DNA of 64,000 bases from Methylobacterium sp. AMS5 (GTDB lineage: Bacteria; Pseudomonadota; Alphaproteobacteria; Rhizobiales; Beijerinckiaceae): the NCBI RefSeq assembly GCF_001542815.1, contig NZ_CP006992.1, forward strand, positions 2,795,501 to 2,859,500, read 5' to 3'. Under the pieces are notes generated by a model that was not told where the DNA came from, ran no database searches, and saw only the letters and a program-made list of their open reading frames with translations. The translations under genes were made by a program, and so were the position numbers. Positions 31,887 through 42,324 of the stretch are shown here, one piece after another (the stretch's first letter is position 1; every line of letters begins with the position of its first letter).

Positions 31887-34241
31887 ATGACGGCTCTGGA
31901 CGATAAGGCCGCGGCTCGTAACGAGGGGCAGGCGGCCGCCAACGTCCCGAACAGGTCAGGCTCGACCGAGGCGCCGCGCGCGCCCCGGTCGACGGATGCG
32001 CTTGGCGGAGAGGGGGCTCCCCGTGTGGGACGCTCGGCCTCGCAAGCGCGCGATGGCCACCTCCATCCCGATGCCATTGCGGCCGTGATGGCGGCCGATC
32101 ACGGCGACGCGTTCGGCGTCCTCGGGCCGCATCAGGTCGCGCCGGGTGCCTGGGAGGTCCGTGCAATCCTGCCTGAAGCGAAGGCGGCCCGCCTCGTCAC
32201 GGGCGGGCAGAGCATCCCGTTCGAGCGCGTTCATCCCGACGGGTTCTACGTCGCGAGCGTGAAGAGCGAGGGTCGGCCCCTCTACGAGATCGAGGTGGAG
32301 GCCTGGGACGGCACCAGCACCCGCCGCCACGATCCCTACGGCTTCGGCCCGTCGCTCGACCAGAGCGAGATCGACGGCCTGCGCCTGATCGGCAGCAACC
32401 TCGTCTATCGCGTGCTCGGTGCGCATGCGGGCGAACTCGACGGCATCGCCGGGTTCCGATTCGCGGTCTGGGCGCCGAATGCCCGCCGCGTCAGCGTCGT
32501 CGGCGACTTCAACGATTGGGACGGCCGGCGCCACCCGATGCGGCTGTGGCTCAATGGCGGCGTCTGGGAGCTGTTCGTGCCGGGTCTCAAGGCCGGGCAG
32601 AACTACAAGTTCGAAATCCGCGGCCCCGATGGCTCCGTGCTGCCGCTGAAGGCCGATCCGGTCGCCTTCCGCGGCCAGCACCCGCCGCAGACGGCCTCCG
32701 TTCTCCAGGGGCTGAACGAGCCGCAATGGCACGATGCGGCCTGGATGGACACGCGCGGTGAGAAGGATCCGCGCCACGCCGCCATGTCGGTCTACGAGGT
32801 CCATCTCGGCTCGTGGGCACGGGTGCCGGGCGAGGGCAACCGCTACCTGACCTACAAGGAGCTGTCCGACCGGCTGATCCCGTACGTGAAGGAACTCGGC
32901 TTCACGCATATCGAGCTTCTGCCGATCACCGAGTACCCGTTCGACGGCTCCTGGGGCTACCAGCCGGTCTCGCTGTTCGCGCCGACCAGCCGCTTCGGCA
33001 CGCCCGACGACTTCGTCGCTTTCGTCAACGCGGCGCATGCGGCCGGCATCGGTGTGATGCTCGATTGGGTGCCGGGGCATTTCCCCCTCGACGCCCACGG
33101 CCTCGGCCTGTTCGATGGCACGCATCTCTACGAGCATGCCGACCCGCGCCAGGGCTTCCACCAGGATTGGGGCACCTACATCTACAATTTCGGCCGGGTC
33201 GAGGTGTCGGCCTTCCTCACAGCCAATGCCCGCTTCTGGCTCGAGCACTACCATCTCGACGGCCTGCGCGTGGATGCGGTGGCCTCGATGCTCTACCTCG
33301 ACTACTCGCGCCGTGCGGGCGAGTGGATTCCGAACCAGTACGGCGGCAACGAGAATCTCGACGCCATCAACTTCCTGCGCAAGACCAACGAGGCCACCTA
33401 TAGCCACGCGCCGGGCACCATCACGGTGGCCGAGGAATCGACCTCGTGGCCGGGCGTGTCGCACCCGACCTACACGGGCGGTCTCGGCTTCGGCTTCAAG
33501 TGGAACATGGGGTGGATGCACGACACCCTGAAATACATGTCGGAGGATCCGATCCACCGGCGCTACCACCACCACAACCTGACCTTCGGCCTGCTCTACG
33601 CTTTCTCGGAGAACTTCGTGCTGCCGCTGTCTCACGACGAGGTGGTGCACGGGAAGGGCTCGCTGCTCGGCAAGATGCCGGGTGACCGCTGGCAGAAATT
33701 CGCCAATCTGCGTGCCTATTTCGGCTTCATGTGGGGGCACCCCGGCAAGAAGCTGCTCTTCATGGGCGGCGAGTTCGGCCAGGAGCGCGAGTGGAACCAT
33801 AACCAGTCACTCGACTGGCACCTGCTCGACGATCCCCTGCATGGCGGCGTGAAGGATCTCATCCGCGACCTCAACCACGTCTACACCTCGACGCCGGCGC
33901 TCTATACCCGCGATGTCGAGGCCAGCGGCTTCCAGTGGCTGGTGGCGGACGATTCCGACAACTCGGTCATCGCCTGGGCGCGCAAGGGCAAGGCAGAGGG
34001 CGAGATCGCCATCGTCGTATCGAACTTCACGCCGGTTCCGCGTGAGGGTTACCGCGTCGGCGTGCCGACGGCCGGCTACTACCGCGAGGCGATCAACTCG
34101 GACGCCGAGCGCTACGGCGGCTCGAATGTCGGCAATATGGGTGGCGTGCAGAGCCAGGCTGAGCAGAGCCACGGCCAGCCGCACTCGCTGAGCCTGACCC
34201 TGCCGCCGCTCTCGACCCTGATCATGATCCGCGAGGGTTGA
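31887..34241 (+). CDS. glgB: 1,4-alpha-glucan branching enzyme
   Basis: GH13 branching enzyme that makes alpha-1,6 branches in the glucan elongated by GlgE. The 784 residues comprise an N-terminal extension of about 60 low-complexity residues, an N1 domain, a CBM48 ([20 protein letters not shown]) and the barrel. The barrel carries [15 protein letters not shown] (nucleophile Asp463), [10 protein letters not shown] (acid Glu near 516) and [12 protein letters not shown]. The C-terminal beta domain closes the protein ([14 protein letters not shown]). The ATG at 31887 follows GAGAGGTGA; the open frame begins earlier but would lack a ribosome site. It completes the GlgE pathway set. Confidence 0.96.
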   Translation: MTALDDKAAARNEGQAAANVPNRSGSTEAPRAPRSTDALGGEGAPRVGRSASQARDGHLHPDAIAAVMAADHGDAFGVLGPHQVAPGAWEVRAILPEAKAARLVTGGQSIPFERVHPDGFYVASVKSEGRPLYEIEVEAWDGTSTRRHDPYGFGPSLDQSEIDGLRLIGSNLVYRVLGAHAGELDGIAGFRFAVWAPNARRVSVVGDFNDWDGRRHPMRLWLNGGVWELFVPGLKAGQNYKFEIRGPDGSVLPLKADPVAFRGQHPPQTASVLQGLNEPQWHDAAWMDTRGEKDPRHAAMSVYEVHLGSWARVPGEGNRYLTYKELSDRLIPYVKELGFTHIELLPITEYPFDGSWGYQPVSLFAPTSRFGTPDDFVAFVNAAHAAGIGVMLDWVPGHFPLDAHGLGLFDGTHLYEHADPRQGFHQDWGTYIYNFGRVEVSAFLTANARFWLEHYHLDGLRVDAVASMLYLDYSRRAGEWIPNQYGGNENLDAINFLRKTNEATYSHAPGTITVAEESTSWPGVSHPTYTGGLGFGFKWNMGWMHDTLKYMSEDPIHRRYHHHNLTFGLLYAFSENFVLPLSHDEVVHGKGSLLGKMPGDRWQKFANLRAYFGFMWGHPGKKLLFMGGEFGQEREWNHNQSLDWHLLDDPLHGGVKDLIRDLNHVYTSTPALYTRDVEASGFQWLVADDSDNSVIAWARKGKAEGEIAIVVSNFTPVPREGYRVGVPTAGYYREAINSDAERYGGSNVGNMGGVQSQAEQSHGQPHSLSLTLPPLSTLIMIREG

Positions 34242-34262
34242 TTTCCTCCACCCCGGAGCGAC

Positions 34263-34592
34263 TCAACCGCTCCGGGGGCCGAACAGGATCACCGCCGCGC
34301 CGGCGAGGCAGATCGCCCCGCCGGCAAGATCCCAGCGGTCGGGACGATGTCCCTCGACGCCCCAGAGCCAGAGGATCGACGCGGCGATGTAGATGCCGCC
34401 ATAGGCGGCATAAGTCCGCCCGGCCGCCTCGCTCTCGACGAAGGTGAGCAGCCAGGCGAACAGCGCCAGCGAGACGAGCCCCGGTGCGACCCACCAGACC
34501 GACCGGTCGAGCCGCAGCCAGGCCCAGAAGGCGAAGCAGCCGGCGATCTCGGCCAACGCGGCACCGGAATAAGCGAGAAGGGTCTTGGTCAT
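34263..34592 (-). CDS. ynfA: YnfA-family small membrane protein
   Basis: Integral membrane protein of the UPF0060/YnfA family (drug/metabolite transporter-like, four helices). It has 109 residues, the usual length. The family signature is clear: [14 protein letters not shown] near the N-terminus, [14 protein letters not shown] sequence in the third helix ([19 protein letters not shown]), then [10 protein letters not shown] and a last helix [15 protein letters not shown]. It is convergent with glgB, 21 bp between the stops. YnfA homologues have been linked to efflux of cationic compounds, but the role here is not shown. Confidence 0.9.
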   Translation of the reverse strand: MTKTLLAYSGAALAEIAGCFAFWAWLRLDRSVWWVAPGLVSLALFAWLLTFVESEAAGRTYAAYGGIYIAASILWLWGVEGHRPDRWDLAGGAICLAGAAVILFGPRSG

Positions 34593-34686
34593 CGGCGACG
34601 CTTGGCGCGGGCCGAGCCCCTTGCCAAGTCATCGCAACCGGTCATTCGGCCCGTTTCACCGACGCATCACCGCTCCGGATCGCGCG

Positions 34687-34959
34687 TCAGGCGTCGTCCT
34701 CCGGCGCGAACACCTCGCCCTTCTCGGCAAGCCGCACGTTGTTGCGGTCGGCGGGGAGATCGCGAAGGTCGCGGTAAGACTTAAGCAGACGGTTCAGGTC
34801 GGCCCTGGCCGGATCGGACGGCTCCGGCGCTCCGGGATCGAAGCCGTCCACCACAATCTCCACCCGCCGGTCGAGATCCCCAGCGTTTCGCGGATTAAGG
34901 CCCTCGATCCGGGCGAGAAGGTCGGCGATCGCCGCGCGTTTCGTCTCCAGCTCCGTCAT
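34687..34959 (-). CDS. Hypothetical protein, 90 residues
   Basis: Not recognised. Starting from the ATG at 34959 with GAGGTG upstream, it is a small acidic, mostly helical soluble protein (MTELETKRAAIADLLARIEG, then LNRLLKSYRDLRDLPADRNN) with no membrane segment or Cys. It is divergent from the radical SAM gene at 35064, sharing a 104-bp intergenic region. It may be cytoplasmic and possibly oligomeric. Confidence 0.55.
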   Translation of the reverse strand: MTELETKRAAIADLLARIEGLNPRNAGDLDRRVEIVVDGFDPGAPEPSDPARADLNRLLKSYRDLRDLPADRNNVRLAEKGEVFAPEDDA

Positions 34960-35063
34960 CGACACCTCGCAAGACCTCCGCGCGAAAACAGCGCCCGAGG
35001 CCTTCGACGGTTCCGAAAGGACGCATCCCGGGACCTTCGGCAGGGGCAAAGGGTTGGGGCAGC

Positions 35064-36176
35064 ATGAGTCTTGTTCCGACCGAGGAGGCCGATGCCCGGC
35101 CCGTGCCGCGGCCCCGCTCCGCGCGTCTCTGGCATCCGCGCCGGGTGCTGGTGACCCCGGCCGCCCTCGAACACGCCCATGGCCGGCAGATCGTTGCGCG
35201 AGCGGAAGATTTGGGTTTCCCGATCGAACGCCTGAAGAGCAACCGGCTCATCGGGTTGCGCGACGAGAACCCGCGCCGGGCCTATGCCCAGGCCAAGGCG
35301 ACGCTCGCCATCGTCACCGCACCGCCAACGAAGCTGAAGCTCCAACCGATTCCGCCGAGCGCCGATTGGCGCTTCGATCTCGCCGAAGGCTGTCCGGCGC
35401 ACTGCCAGTACTGTTATCTCGCCGGCTCCCTCTCGGGGCCGCCGGTGACGCGCGTCTACGCCAACCTCGACGCGATCCTCGGCAATCTCGACGGCTATCT
35501 GGGGCAGGGCGGCGTCACCAGCGCCAAGGAAGCGCGGGCGGCCGAGGGCACGACCTTCGAGGCGTCCTGCTACACCGATCCGCTCGGGATCGAGCACCTC
35601 ACCGGCTCGCTCTCGGCAGCGATCCGTCGTTTCGGCGCCTGGGAGGCGCCGGTGCAGCTGCGCTTCACGACGAAGTTCGCCGCGGTCGAACCGCTCCTCG
35701 ACCTGCCGCATCGCGGCCGCACCCGCATCCGCTTCTCGGTCAACGCGGCGGCGGCAGCGCGTTACGAGGGCGGCACCGCTCCGCTCAGCGAGCGGCTCGC
35801 CGCCATGGGTGCCGTCGCCCGGGCCGGCTATCCCGTCGGCCTCACCATCGCTCCGATCCTGCCGATCGAGGAATGGCCGGACGCCTACGACGCTCTGCTG
35901 CGCGACGCGGCCGAGGCTTTGTCCGGTGTGGCGGCGCCCGATCTAACGGTCGAACTCATCACCCACCGCTTCACGCCGGGCTCGAAGACGATTCTCGAAG
36001 GATGGTATCCGGGCTCCGATCTGCCGATGCGCGAGGCGGAGCGCACTCGCAAGCTCACCAAGTTCGGCTCGGTGAAATACGTGTTTCCGAACGATCTCAT
36101 GAAGGCGATGCGGGCCCATCTCACCGGTCGGATCGCGGTTCATCTGCCGACGGCGCGCATCCTCTATTGGACGTGA
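35064..36176 (+). CDS. SPL-family radical SAM protein
   Basis: Radical SAM enzyme related to spore photoproduct lyase, 370 residues. The cluster motif is EGCPAHCQYCYLAG (C-x3-C-x2-C, about residues 110-117). A SAM-binding barrel follows (FEASCYTDPLGIEHLTGSL, LRFTTKFAAVEPLL, RIRFSVNAA). It has the HRFTPGSK and KYVFPNDLM motifs of SPL-like proteins. The organism group does not sporulate, so the substrate is not the spore photoproduct of Bacillus endospores in the usual sense. Related alphaproteobacterial proteins (SplG-like) have been tested for thymine-dimer repair; treat that activity as a possibility. A DNA glycosylase gene lies next to it. Confidence 0.8.
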   Translation: MSLVPTEEADARPVPRPRSARLWHPRRVLVTPAALEHAHGRQIVARAEDLGFPIERLKSNRLIGLRDENPRRAYAQAKATLAIVTAPPTKLKLQPIPPSADWRFDLAEGCPAHCQYCYLAGSLSGPPVTRVYANLDAILGNLDGYLGQGGVTSAKEARAAEGTTFEASCYTDPLGIEHLTGSLSAAIRRFGAWEAPVQLRFTTKFAAVEPLLDLPHRGRTRIRFSVNAAAAARYEGGTAPLSERLAAMGAVARAGYPVGLTIAPILPIEEWPDAYDALLRDAAEALSGVAAPDLTVELITHRFTPGSKTILEGWYPGSDLPMREAERTRKLTKFGSVKYVFPNDLMKAMRAHLTGRIAVHLPTARILYWT

Positions 36177-36207
36177 GAGAGGCTGACACGCGCGACCGGA
36201 TAGGGAG

Positions 36208-36972
36208 TCAGACCGCGGCCTCCCTCGCCTGACCCGTCGGGCAGAGGTCGAGCAGCACGCAGCATCCGCAGGCCGGGGAGCGATGGAAGCAGACGCGCTG
36301 GCCGTGCAGCATCAGCACCTCGTGATTGTCGTAGAGCTTCTGTGCCGACCAATCGTCGGGAAGCTGTGCCCGCAGCACCGCGTGGCTCGGCCCGACATCG
36401 ACCCTGGCACCGATCAGCCCGGTGCGCTGGGCAACGCGGTGATGGTGACTGTCCACTGGCAGGGCCGGCATCCGCAGCGTCGAGAACGAGAGCACGGCGG
36501 CGCTCGTCTTCGGCCCGATGCCGGGGATCGCTTCGAGCCAGCCGCGCGCTGCATCGACGCTCATATCCCCCAGGAAATCGAGGGTGAGTGCGCCCACCCG
36601 CTCGCGCACCGCGGCGAGCACCGCCTTGATGCGCGGCGCCTTCAGCTCCGGCCAGGTGACGCCGCGGATCGTCGCCTCGATCTCTTCGACCGACGCCGAC
36701 TCGATCTCTGTCCAATCGGCCCAGCGCGCCCGCAGCGCCTTGAAGGCGCGCCCGGAATCCGCGTTGCGGGTCCGGTGCGAGAGCAGCGAGGAGATCAGCT
36801 CCGACAGCGGGTCGAGACTGTGGAAATACGGGATCGGGCATTCGTAGACGCCGCAGAGACGGCGGTGGATTTCCAGAGCCTTGTCCTTCAGGGCCTGCGA
36901 CGCGGCGGCCGGCGCCTCGCGGCGGCGATGGCGGGCTGCCGCCGGAAGGGCCGTATCGGGGAAGAGCGTCAT
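36208..36972 (-). CDS. Endonuclease III-like DNA glycosylase/AP lyase
   Basis: HhH-GPD base-excision-repair enzyme of 254 residues. The helix-hairpin-helix reads LEAIPGIGPKTSAAVL, with the Lys expected for a bifunctional lyase. The catalytic Asp is in LPVDSHHHRVAQRTGL. Four Cys at the C-terminus (CFHRSPACGCCVLLDLC region) fit the 4Fe-4S cluster, although the exact spacing departs from E. coli Nth. The ATG at 36972 is chosen because the upstream part of the frame is low-complexity. It is convergent with the SPL-family gene. Nth-type oxidised-pyrimidine activity is inferred; it is a divergent family branch, so no symbol is given. Confidence 0.85.
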   Translation of the reverse strand: MTLFPDTALPAAARHRRREAPAAASQALKDKALEIHRRLCGVYECPIPYFHSLDPLSELISSLLSHRTRNADSGRAFKALRARWADWTEIESASVEEIEATIRGVTWPELKAPRIKAVLAAVRERVGALTLDFLGDMSVDAARGWLEAIPGIGPKTSAAVLSFSTLRMPALPVDSHHHRVAQRTGLIGARVDVGPSHAVLRAQLPDDWSAQKLYDNHEVLMLHGQRVCFHRSPACGCCVLLDLCPTGQAREAAV

Positions 36973-37021
36973 GGAAGCCGAATCCGCGGAGGGATTCGGT
37001 GGTTCCCGGCCCGCGACAACC

Positions 37022-37906
37022 CTACTTCGCCGGCTCCTTCGGCAGGGCGTAGATGTTGATGTCGAGCTTGTCGTCCGCACCCTCGCCGAGGTCGGTGACG
37101 TATTCCTCCAGGAAGCGGTCCTGGACTGCGATCTCCTTGGCGTCGAGATAGGCGATCAGCGTCTCGTAGGTGCCGTCGATCTCCTCGTAACTGCCGCTAT
37201 GCTTGAACCGCAGGGCTTTGCCGCTCGGGTTCGAGCCGAACTTGACGTCGCCGCCCTCCGTGCCCTGCGCAGGTGCGGCCTCGATCGGGATCATCGCCTC
37301 GTACTGAAAGCCGTCATCCTCGGTCTTGGTGAACAGGGCGATCGGTCGGCCCGCCTGCTTGAGGTTCAGCTTGGTCAGCGTCTCGCCGATGGTCTTGTAG
37401 GCCTTTCGGAGGTTGGCCCGCGCCTCCTCCCACTTGGTCTCGCCCGCGAGGATCGCCACGGGTTTGGCCGGCAGCGTCACCTCATCGACGTCGTTCGGCT
37501 CGCCCGGAACCGTCACGAGGGTCGGCAGCGAAGAGGCCGGGGGTGTGACCGCCTGGGCCGCGCCGGCTTGGGCGGGCCGCGGGATCGGGACCTGCTGAGG
37601 CGCGGGCGCTGCCGGGTCGGGGCCGGATTTCGTGGTGTCCGGCACGGTCGTGGTCGGCAGTGGGTTCGTCTCGGCAGGGGAGGGCGCGTTGGTGGGGGGC
37701 GGCGCGTTCTGGGCGAGCGGCGCGGTCGTCAGCGAAGGGACGAGAGCGAGGAGGCCCGCGGCGAGGGTGGCGAGACGGGTCAAGGTGGGGACGCTCCGAT
37801 TGGCCGGTTCGGATAGGGTAGGGCCGAAACACGCCCCGCGCGAGACCGTTGCGGCGCGACGTTGCGGCTCGCTGTTCCCGACTCGCAGGCCGGCGGCTTT
37901 TGCCAT
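37022..37906 (-). CDS. Probable exported protein with a GyrI-like effector-binding domain
   Basis: Of up to 294 residues, a hydrophobic segment ([18 protein letters not shown]) begins near residue 41. It looks like a signal peptide if translation starts at a nearby TTG (about 37783) instead of the ATG at 37906. An Ala/Pro/Thr-rich linker of about 75 residues follows. Then comes a compact domain of about 150 residues ([22 protein letters not shown], then [20 protein letters not shown]), which matches the pattern of GyrI-like/SOUL-type effector-binding domains. Such domains bind small molecules. The start and exact family are uncertain. It is divergent from dapF. Confidence 0.65.
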   Translation of the reverse strand: MAKAAGLRVGNSEPQRRAATVSRGACFGPTLSEPANRSVPTLTRLATLAAGLLALVPSLTTAPLAQNAPPPTNAPSPAETNPLPTTTVPDTTKSGPDPAAPAPQQVPIPRPAQAGAAQAVTPPASSLPTLVTVPGEPNDVDEVTLPAKPVAILAGETKWEEARANLRKAYKTIGETLTKLNLKQAGRPIALFTKTEDDGFQYEAMIPIEAAPAQGTEGGDVKFGSNPSGKALRFKHSGSYEEIDGTYETLIAYLDAKEIAVQDRFLEEYVTDLGEGADDKLDINIYALPKEPAK

Positions 37907-37979
37907 ATACGCCGCGCCACCCCCACATTCCCGCAGACAAGGTCGTCAGAGGTCCGATGAGTCCTCCTGGAGCCCTCTC

Positions 37980-38882
37980 GTGAGCCCTCTCCCAAGCCCT
38001 ATCGCCAATCGCCGCTTCCTGAAGATGCACGGCGCCGGCAACGCCATCGTCGTGCTCGACCTGCGCGGCACCGCGGTCCGGGTGACCCCGGCCGAGGCTC
38101 GCGCCATCGCCGCCGACGTGCATTCGCGCTTCGACCAGCTCATGGTCGTGCACGATCCCGTCACGCCCGGCACCGATGCCTTCATGCGCATCTACAACAC
38201 CGATGGCTCGGAATCCGGCGCTTGCGGCAACGGCACGCGCTGCGTCGGCTACGCGCTGCTCGACGATCCGGCCATGGCACGGCCTGCCGAGAACGGCGCG
38301 CTGACGCTGGAGACGAAGGCCGGACTGGTCGCGGTCAAGCGCATCACCGACCGCTCCTTCACCGTCGATATGGGCCAGCCGCGCCTGCGGTGGGACGAGA
38401 TCCCCCTCGCCGAACCGTTTCTCGATACCCGACGCATCGAGCTTCAGGTCGGGCCGATCGACGATCCGATCCTGCATTCGCCCGCTGCCGTGAGCATGGG
38501 CAACCCGCACGCGATCTTCTTCGTCGAGCGCGATCCCGACAGCTACGATCTCGGCCGTATCGGCCCGCTGCTCGAAGCCCATCCGATCTTCCCCGAACGG
38601 GCCAACATCTCCATCGCCGAGGTGACGGGCCGCGACACGATCAAGCTGCGCGTCTGGGAGCGCGGCGCGGGGCTGACGCTGGCCTGCGGCACGGCCGCCT
38701 GCGCCACCGTGGTGGCCGCCTCGCGCCTGCGCATGATCGGCCGGGCCGCCCGCGTGGCGCTTCCCGGCGGGGAACTCTCGATCGAGTGGCGCGCCGATGA
38801 CCACGTACTGATGACCGGTCCCGTCTATCTCGAAGGCGAGGGCACGTTCTCGCCCGATCTGTTCGCCGGGATCGAGGGGTGA
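37980..38882 (+). CDS. dapF: Diaminopimelate epimerase
   Basis: Interconverts LL- and meso-diaminopimelate for lysine and peptidoglycan synthesis, without a cofactor. It has 300 residues. The two catalytic Cys are in [16 protein letters not shown] (near residue 81) and [14 protein letters not shown] (near residue 236). [11 protein letters not shown] lies at the N-terminus, and the [13 protein letters not shown] motif is present. The GTG at 37980 is chosen, with CCTGGAG upstream. The stop overlaps mtaB by 4 bp (GTGA), giving a coupled two-gene unit, an arrangement common in alphaproteobacteria. Confidence 0.96.
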   Translation: MSPLPSPIANRRFLKMHGAGNAIVVLDLRGTAVRVTPAEARAIAADVHSRFDQLMVVHDPVTPGTDAFMRIYNTDGSESGACGNGTRCVGYALLDDPAMARPAENGALTLETKAGLVAVKRITDRSFTVDMGQPRLRWDEIPLAEPFLDTRRIELQVGPIDDPILHSPAAVSMGNPHAIFFVERDPDSYDLGRIGPLLEAHPIFPERANISIAEVTGRDTIKLRVWERGAGLTLACGTAACATVVAASRLRMIGRAARVALPGGELSIEWRADDHVLMTGPVYLEGEGTFSPDLFAGIEG

Positions 38883-40111
38883 GCGTCGAGACCCTCACCT
38901 TCGGCTGCCGGCTCAACACCGTCGAATCCGAGGTGCTGCGCGGCCACGCCGAGCCCAATGCCGAGGGGCGCGACCTCGTCGTCGTCAATACCTGTGCCGT
39001 CACGGCCGAGGCCGGGCGGCAGGCGCGCAAGGCGATCCGTCGGCTTTCCCGCGAACGGCCCGGTGCCGAGATCGTCGTGACAGGCTGCGGCGCCGAGGTC
39101 GAGCGCGCGAGCTACGCCGCGATGCCGGAGGTGGCGCGCCTCGTCGGCAACGCGGCCAAGCTCAGGCCGGAGAGCTGGCAGAGCGGCACCGCGCCGGCGC
39201 CTGAAGACATCATGGCCGTCCGCACCGCCGAGCCGACGCGCATCGCCACCATGAGCGGGCATACCCGCGCCTTCGTGCCGGTGCAGAACGGCTGCGATCA
39301 CCGCTGCACCTTCTGTGTCATTCCGTTCGGGCGCGGCAATTCCCGCTCCGTGCCGGTCGCCGAGGCCGTGGCGCAGGTGCGCCGCATCGTTGAGCATGGC
39401 GGGCGCGAGGTGGTGCTGACCGGCGTCGATCTCACGGCCTATGGTCGCGACCTCGATTCCGACTTGAGCCTCGGGCGCCTCGTTCGCACGATTCTCGCCG
39501 AGGTGCCGGATCTCGCGCGCCTGCGCCTCTCTTCGATCGACTCGGTGGAGGCCGATGCCGAGCTGATCGCCGCCTTCGCCGAGGAGCCGCGGCTGATGCC
39601 GCATGTCCACCTCTCGCTCCAGGCGGGCGACGACCTGATCCTCAAGCGGATGAAGCGGCGCCATTCGCGTGCCGACGCGATTCGCCTGTGCGAAACCCTG
39701 CGCGACCTGCGGCCCGGCCTCGTCTTCGGTGCCGACCTGATCGCCGGCTTTCCCACCGAGACCGAGGCGCAGTTCGCCCGCTCTCTCGACCTCGTGACCG
39801 AATGCGGGCTGACGCATCTGCACGTCTTTCCCTATTCGCCGCGCCCCGGCACGGCCGCCGCGCGGATGCCGGCGGTGCCGGGCGACGTGGTCCGCGCGCG
39901 GGCCGCACGGCTGCGCGAAGCCGGCGCGGCGGCCCTCGCCCGCCACCTCGACGCCGAAATCGGCGCCCGCCGCCGGGTTCTGACCGAACGGGGCGATACC
40001 GGCCGGACGGAGGCGTTCTCGCTCGTGCGTTTTACGGAGCCGGTGCCCGCGGGGGAGATCCGCGACATCTCCGTCACCGGGCATGACGGGCAGGCTCTGC
40101 TCACGGCCTGA
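38879..40111 (+). CDS. mtaB: tRNA t6A37 methylthiotransferase MtaB
   Basis: Radical SAM methylthiotransferase that converts N6-threonylcarbamoyladenosine at tRNA position 37 to its 2-methylthio form. The 410 residues start with the UPF0004 domain ([33 protein letters not shown]), whose three Cys hold the auxiliary cluster. [18 protein letters not shown] is the SAM cluster, with [10 protein letters not shown] and [12 protein letters not shown] following. A short C-terminal TRAM-like segment ends the protein. The subgroup (MtaB rather than MiaB/RimO) is inferred from the short NTVES motif and the dapF neighbour. The GTG start overlaps the dapF stop. Confidence 0.9.
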   Translation: MSVETLTFGCRLNTVESEVLRGHAEPNAEGRDLVVVNTCAVTAEAGRQARKAIRRLSRERPGAEIVVTGCGAEVERASYAAMPEVARLVGNAAKLRPESWQSGTAPAPEDIMAVRTAEPTRIATMSGHTRAFVPVQNGCDHRCTFCVIPFGRGNSRSVPVAEAVAQVRRIVEHGGREVVLTGVDLTAYGRDLDSDLSLGRLVRTILAEVPDLARLRLSSIDSVEADAELIAAFAEEPRLMPHVHLSLQAGDDLILKRMKRRHSRADAIRLCETLRDLRPGLVFGADLIAGFPTETEAQFARSLDLVTECGLTHLHVFPYSPRPGTAAARMPAVPGDVVRARAARLREAGAAALARHLDAEIGARRRVLTERGDTGRTEAFSLVRFTEPVPAGEIRDISVTGHDGQALLTA

Positions 40112-40156
40112 GCGAGACCCGTCCACCTGTCCTCGTCCGCCGGGGAGGGATCTAGC

Positions 40157-40210
40157 GCATCATCCCGAAAGGTGGTTGCCGGCTTTCGGAAAAGGATGAT
40201 GCAAAAACAA
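40157..40210. repeat. REP-like dispersed palindrome, copy 2
   Basis: GCATCATCC-CCGAAAG-loop-CTTTCGG-AAAA-GGATGATGC, then AAAAACAA. It shares the plan and tail of the copy at 3581-3640. It ends beside the IS481 left end; the CTAG next to it appears to be the insertion target. Confidence 0.65.
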
Positions 40211-40277
40211 GATGCTCTAGGTGTTTGATCCCTCGGTGTGGTGGTACGATTGAGCATCACGCGGCGAGGGATGCGCT

Positions 40278-40991
40278 ATGGGCCAAATTCTTCACGGCAG
40301 CGCCCGCACGACGGAGGCAGTCCGTCGCGCGATACAGCTACGTCAAGAAAGCGTGAGAGCGGCGGCTAAACGCTACGGCGTCAGCCCGACGACGATCCAG
40401 AAGTGGCGTGATCGGGAGACGACGGCCGACGCGGCCATGGGTCCGAAGGAGCCGCGCTCGACCGTTCTGACACCGGAGGAGGAGGCGATCGTCGTCGCTT
40501 TCCGGCGGCATACCCTGCTGCCGCTGGACGACTGCCTCTACGGTTTGCAGCCCACGATCCCCCATCTGACCCGCTCCAGCCTGCACCGGTGCCTGCAGCG
40601 GCACGGCATCAGCCGCCTGCCGGAAGTCGAAGGCGACAAGCCCGAGAAGAAGCGCTTCAAGCAATATCCGATCGGCTACTTCCATATCGATATCGCACAG
40701 GTCAGCACCGAAGAGGGCAAGCTGTACCTGTTCGTGGCGATCGACCGTACCAGCAAGTTCGCCTTCGTTCATCTTGTCGAGAGCGCTGGCAAGATGGAGG
40801 CGGCGCAGTTCCTGCGTGATCTGATCATGGCGGTGCCCTACCGCATCCACATCGTCCTGACGGATAACGGCATTCAGTTCACCAACGGCAAGAAGGATAC
40901 CTATGCCTTCGCGCACATCTTCGGCCGCGTCTGCGCAGAGAACGACATCGAGCACCGGCTAACCAAGGTGAACCATCCCTGGACCACGGAT
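40278..40991 (+). pseudogene. IS481-family transposase, 5' part
   Basis: The first 238 residues of a DDE transposase. An N-terminal helix-turn-helix (SVRAAAKRYGVSPTTIQKWR) leads to a second wing region (HTLLPLDDCLYGLQ). The integrase core follows, with HIDIAQVSTEEGKLYLFVAIDRTSK (first Asp) and IVLTDNGIQF (second Asp). The frame then runs off into the nested IS110 element after HPWTTD. The continuation is at 42569. As it stands the protein lacks the catalytic Glu and is inactive. Confidence 0.9.
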
Positions 40992-41097
40992 GAGGTTGAA
41001 CAGTCCCTTTGTTGCGATCCGTACTATTTTGTTGCCGCCCACGGGCGACCGTGTGACGAAGAGCCGGGTTCGAGGTGCAAGCCTGGCCGCGCCGTCT

Positions 41098-42324
41098 TCA
41101 GAGTCGCTCCTCCTTTGCGGCGCCCGTGGGTACGCGTCGCCCACGCCGGCTCCAGCCCTCGGTCAGGTGTCGGTAGGCGACCTCCGCCTGCTCGACACGC
41201 CGCCGCTCCTCCTGTCGGACGCGGGTCAGGTTGTAGGCGTAGGCCGTTCCGCGCTGACCACGCCGTGCCGGCTCGCCCGAGCGCAGCTCCAGTTCCCGCA
41301 GCTTCTTGGCGTGGAGCGCCGGACGCACCCAAGCGTAGTCCTCGCCCCGCGTGAGCAGGTGCCAGATGATCACCGCCAGCTTGCGTGAGACCGCCACGGC
41401 CGCGACGTGAGGCCCACGCCGCGCCGACACGCGCTGGAAGAAGGCGCGCAGTGGACCGGGCCCCCGCACGGCCTGCCAGGCCGCCTCGACCAACATCGTG
41501 CGGGCGTGGCTGCGCCCCTGCTTGGTGATGCGTCCATGCCGTGGCTTGCCGGATCCGGACTGATGCACGCTCGGGTTCAGCCCAAGATAGGCCACGAGCC
41601 GATCCGGGCCGGCGAACCGCGCCACGGGTCCGATGGCGGCGATCAGCCCGACTGCGACCACCAGGTCGATGCCTGGGATCGTCATCAGCCGCGTGACGTT
41701 CGCGTCGGCGCGCGCCTCGCGCGCCAGTTCACGCTCGACGACCTTCACGTCCTCGCTCAGCCGGTCGTACTCACGCAGGTGCCGGGCGACGGCATCGCTC
41801 TCGTCGCCGGGCAGCGGCTGTGCCAGCAGCCAGGTCCGTCCCCGCGGCCCGAACAGATCGGCGTGGGGACAGGGCGGCACTAGATGCGCATGCAGGATCG
41901 ACTGCACCATCGTCTTCAGCCGCGTCCGCTGCCGGACGATCTGGGTGCGGCGTGTGACCTGGCGCCGGAGCGCAAGCGTTGCCTCGTCCGGGATCCAGAC
42001 CTCTGGCAGAAAGCCACTGGCATAGAGCCGCGCCAGCACGGTCGCGTCGATGACGTCGGTCTTGATCCGCGCCTCGGCGATCAGCCGCACCTGGCGCGGG
42101 TTGGCGATCACCACCCGACCGACATGCGGCCGGATCACCTCCGCGACCGCGCTGGCGTTGCCGGTCGCCTCCACGACGACATGGTCGTCGTGCGTCAGCG
42201 TCTTGGCGAACGCCGTCAGGTGATCGCGCGTCATGCCGATCCGACCAAGACGCCGGGCCGCGCCGTTCTCCAGCATTACCGCCTCGGCGAAAACGCGGTG
42301 GATGTCCAATCCCACAACCCGCAT
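41098..42324 (-). CDS. IS110-family transposase (DEDD recombinase)
   Basis: Serine/DEDD recombinase of 408 residues, apparently intact. The N-terminal RuvC-like DEDD domain has VVGLDIHRV (first Asp), HVVVEATGN (Glu) and KTDVIDATVLARL (two Asp). The C-terminal Transposase_20 domain has MTIPGIDLVVAVGLIAAIG and DRLVAYLGLNPSVHQSG, then KQGRSHARTMLVEAAW. The Ser in that last motif is the likely nucleophile. The start is MRVVGLD at 42324, with GAGGAGA upstream; the open frame continues through the non-coding end but lacks conserved sequence. Such enzymes act with an element-encoded bridge RNA. Confidence 0.93.
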   Translation of the reverse strand: MRVVGLDIHRVFAEAVMLENGAARRLGRIGMTRDHLTAFAKTLTHDDHVVVEATGNASAVAEVIRPHVGRVVIANPRQVRLIAEARIKTDVIDATVLARLYASGFLPEVWIPDEATLALRRQVTRRTQIVRQRTRLKTMVQSILHAHLVPPCPHADLFGPRGRTWLLAQPLPGDESDAVARHLREYDRLSEDVKVVERELAREARADANVTRLMTIPGIDLVVAVGLIAAIGPVARFAGPDRLVAYLGLNPSVHQSGSGKPRHGRITKQGRSHARTMLVEAAWQAVRGPGPLRAFFQRVSARRGPHVAAVAVSRKLAVIIWHLLTRGEDYAWVRPALHAKKLRELELRSGEPARRGQRGTAYAYNLTRVRQEERRRVEQAEVAYRHLTEGWSRRGRRVPTGAAKEERL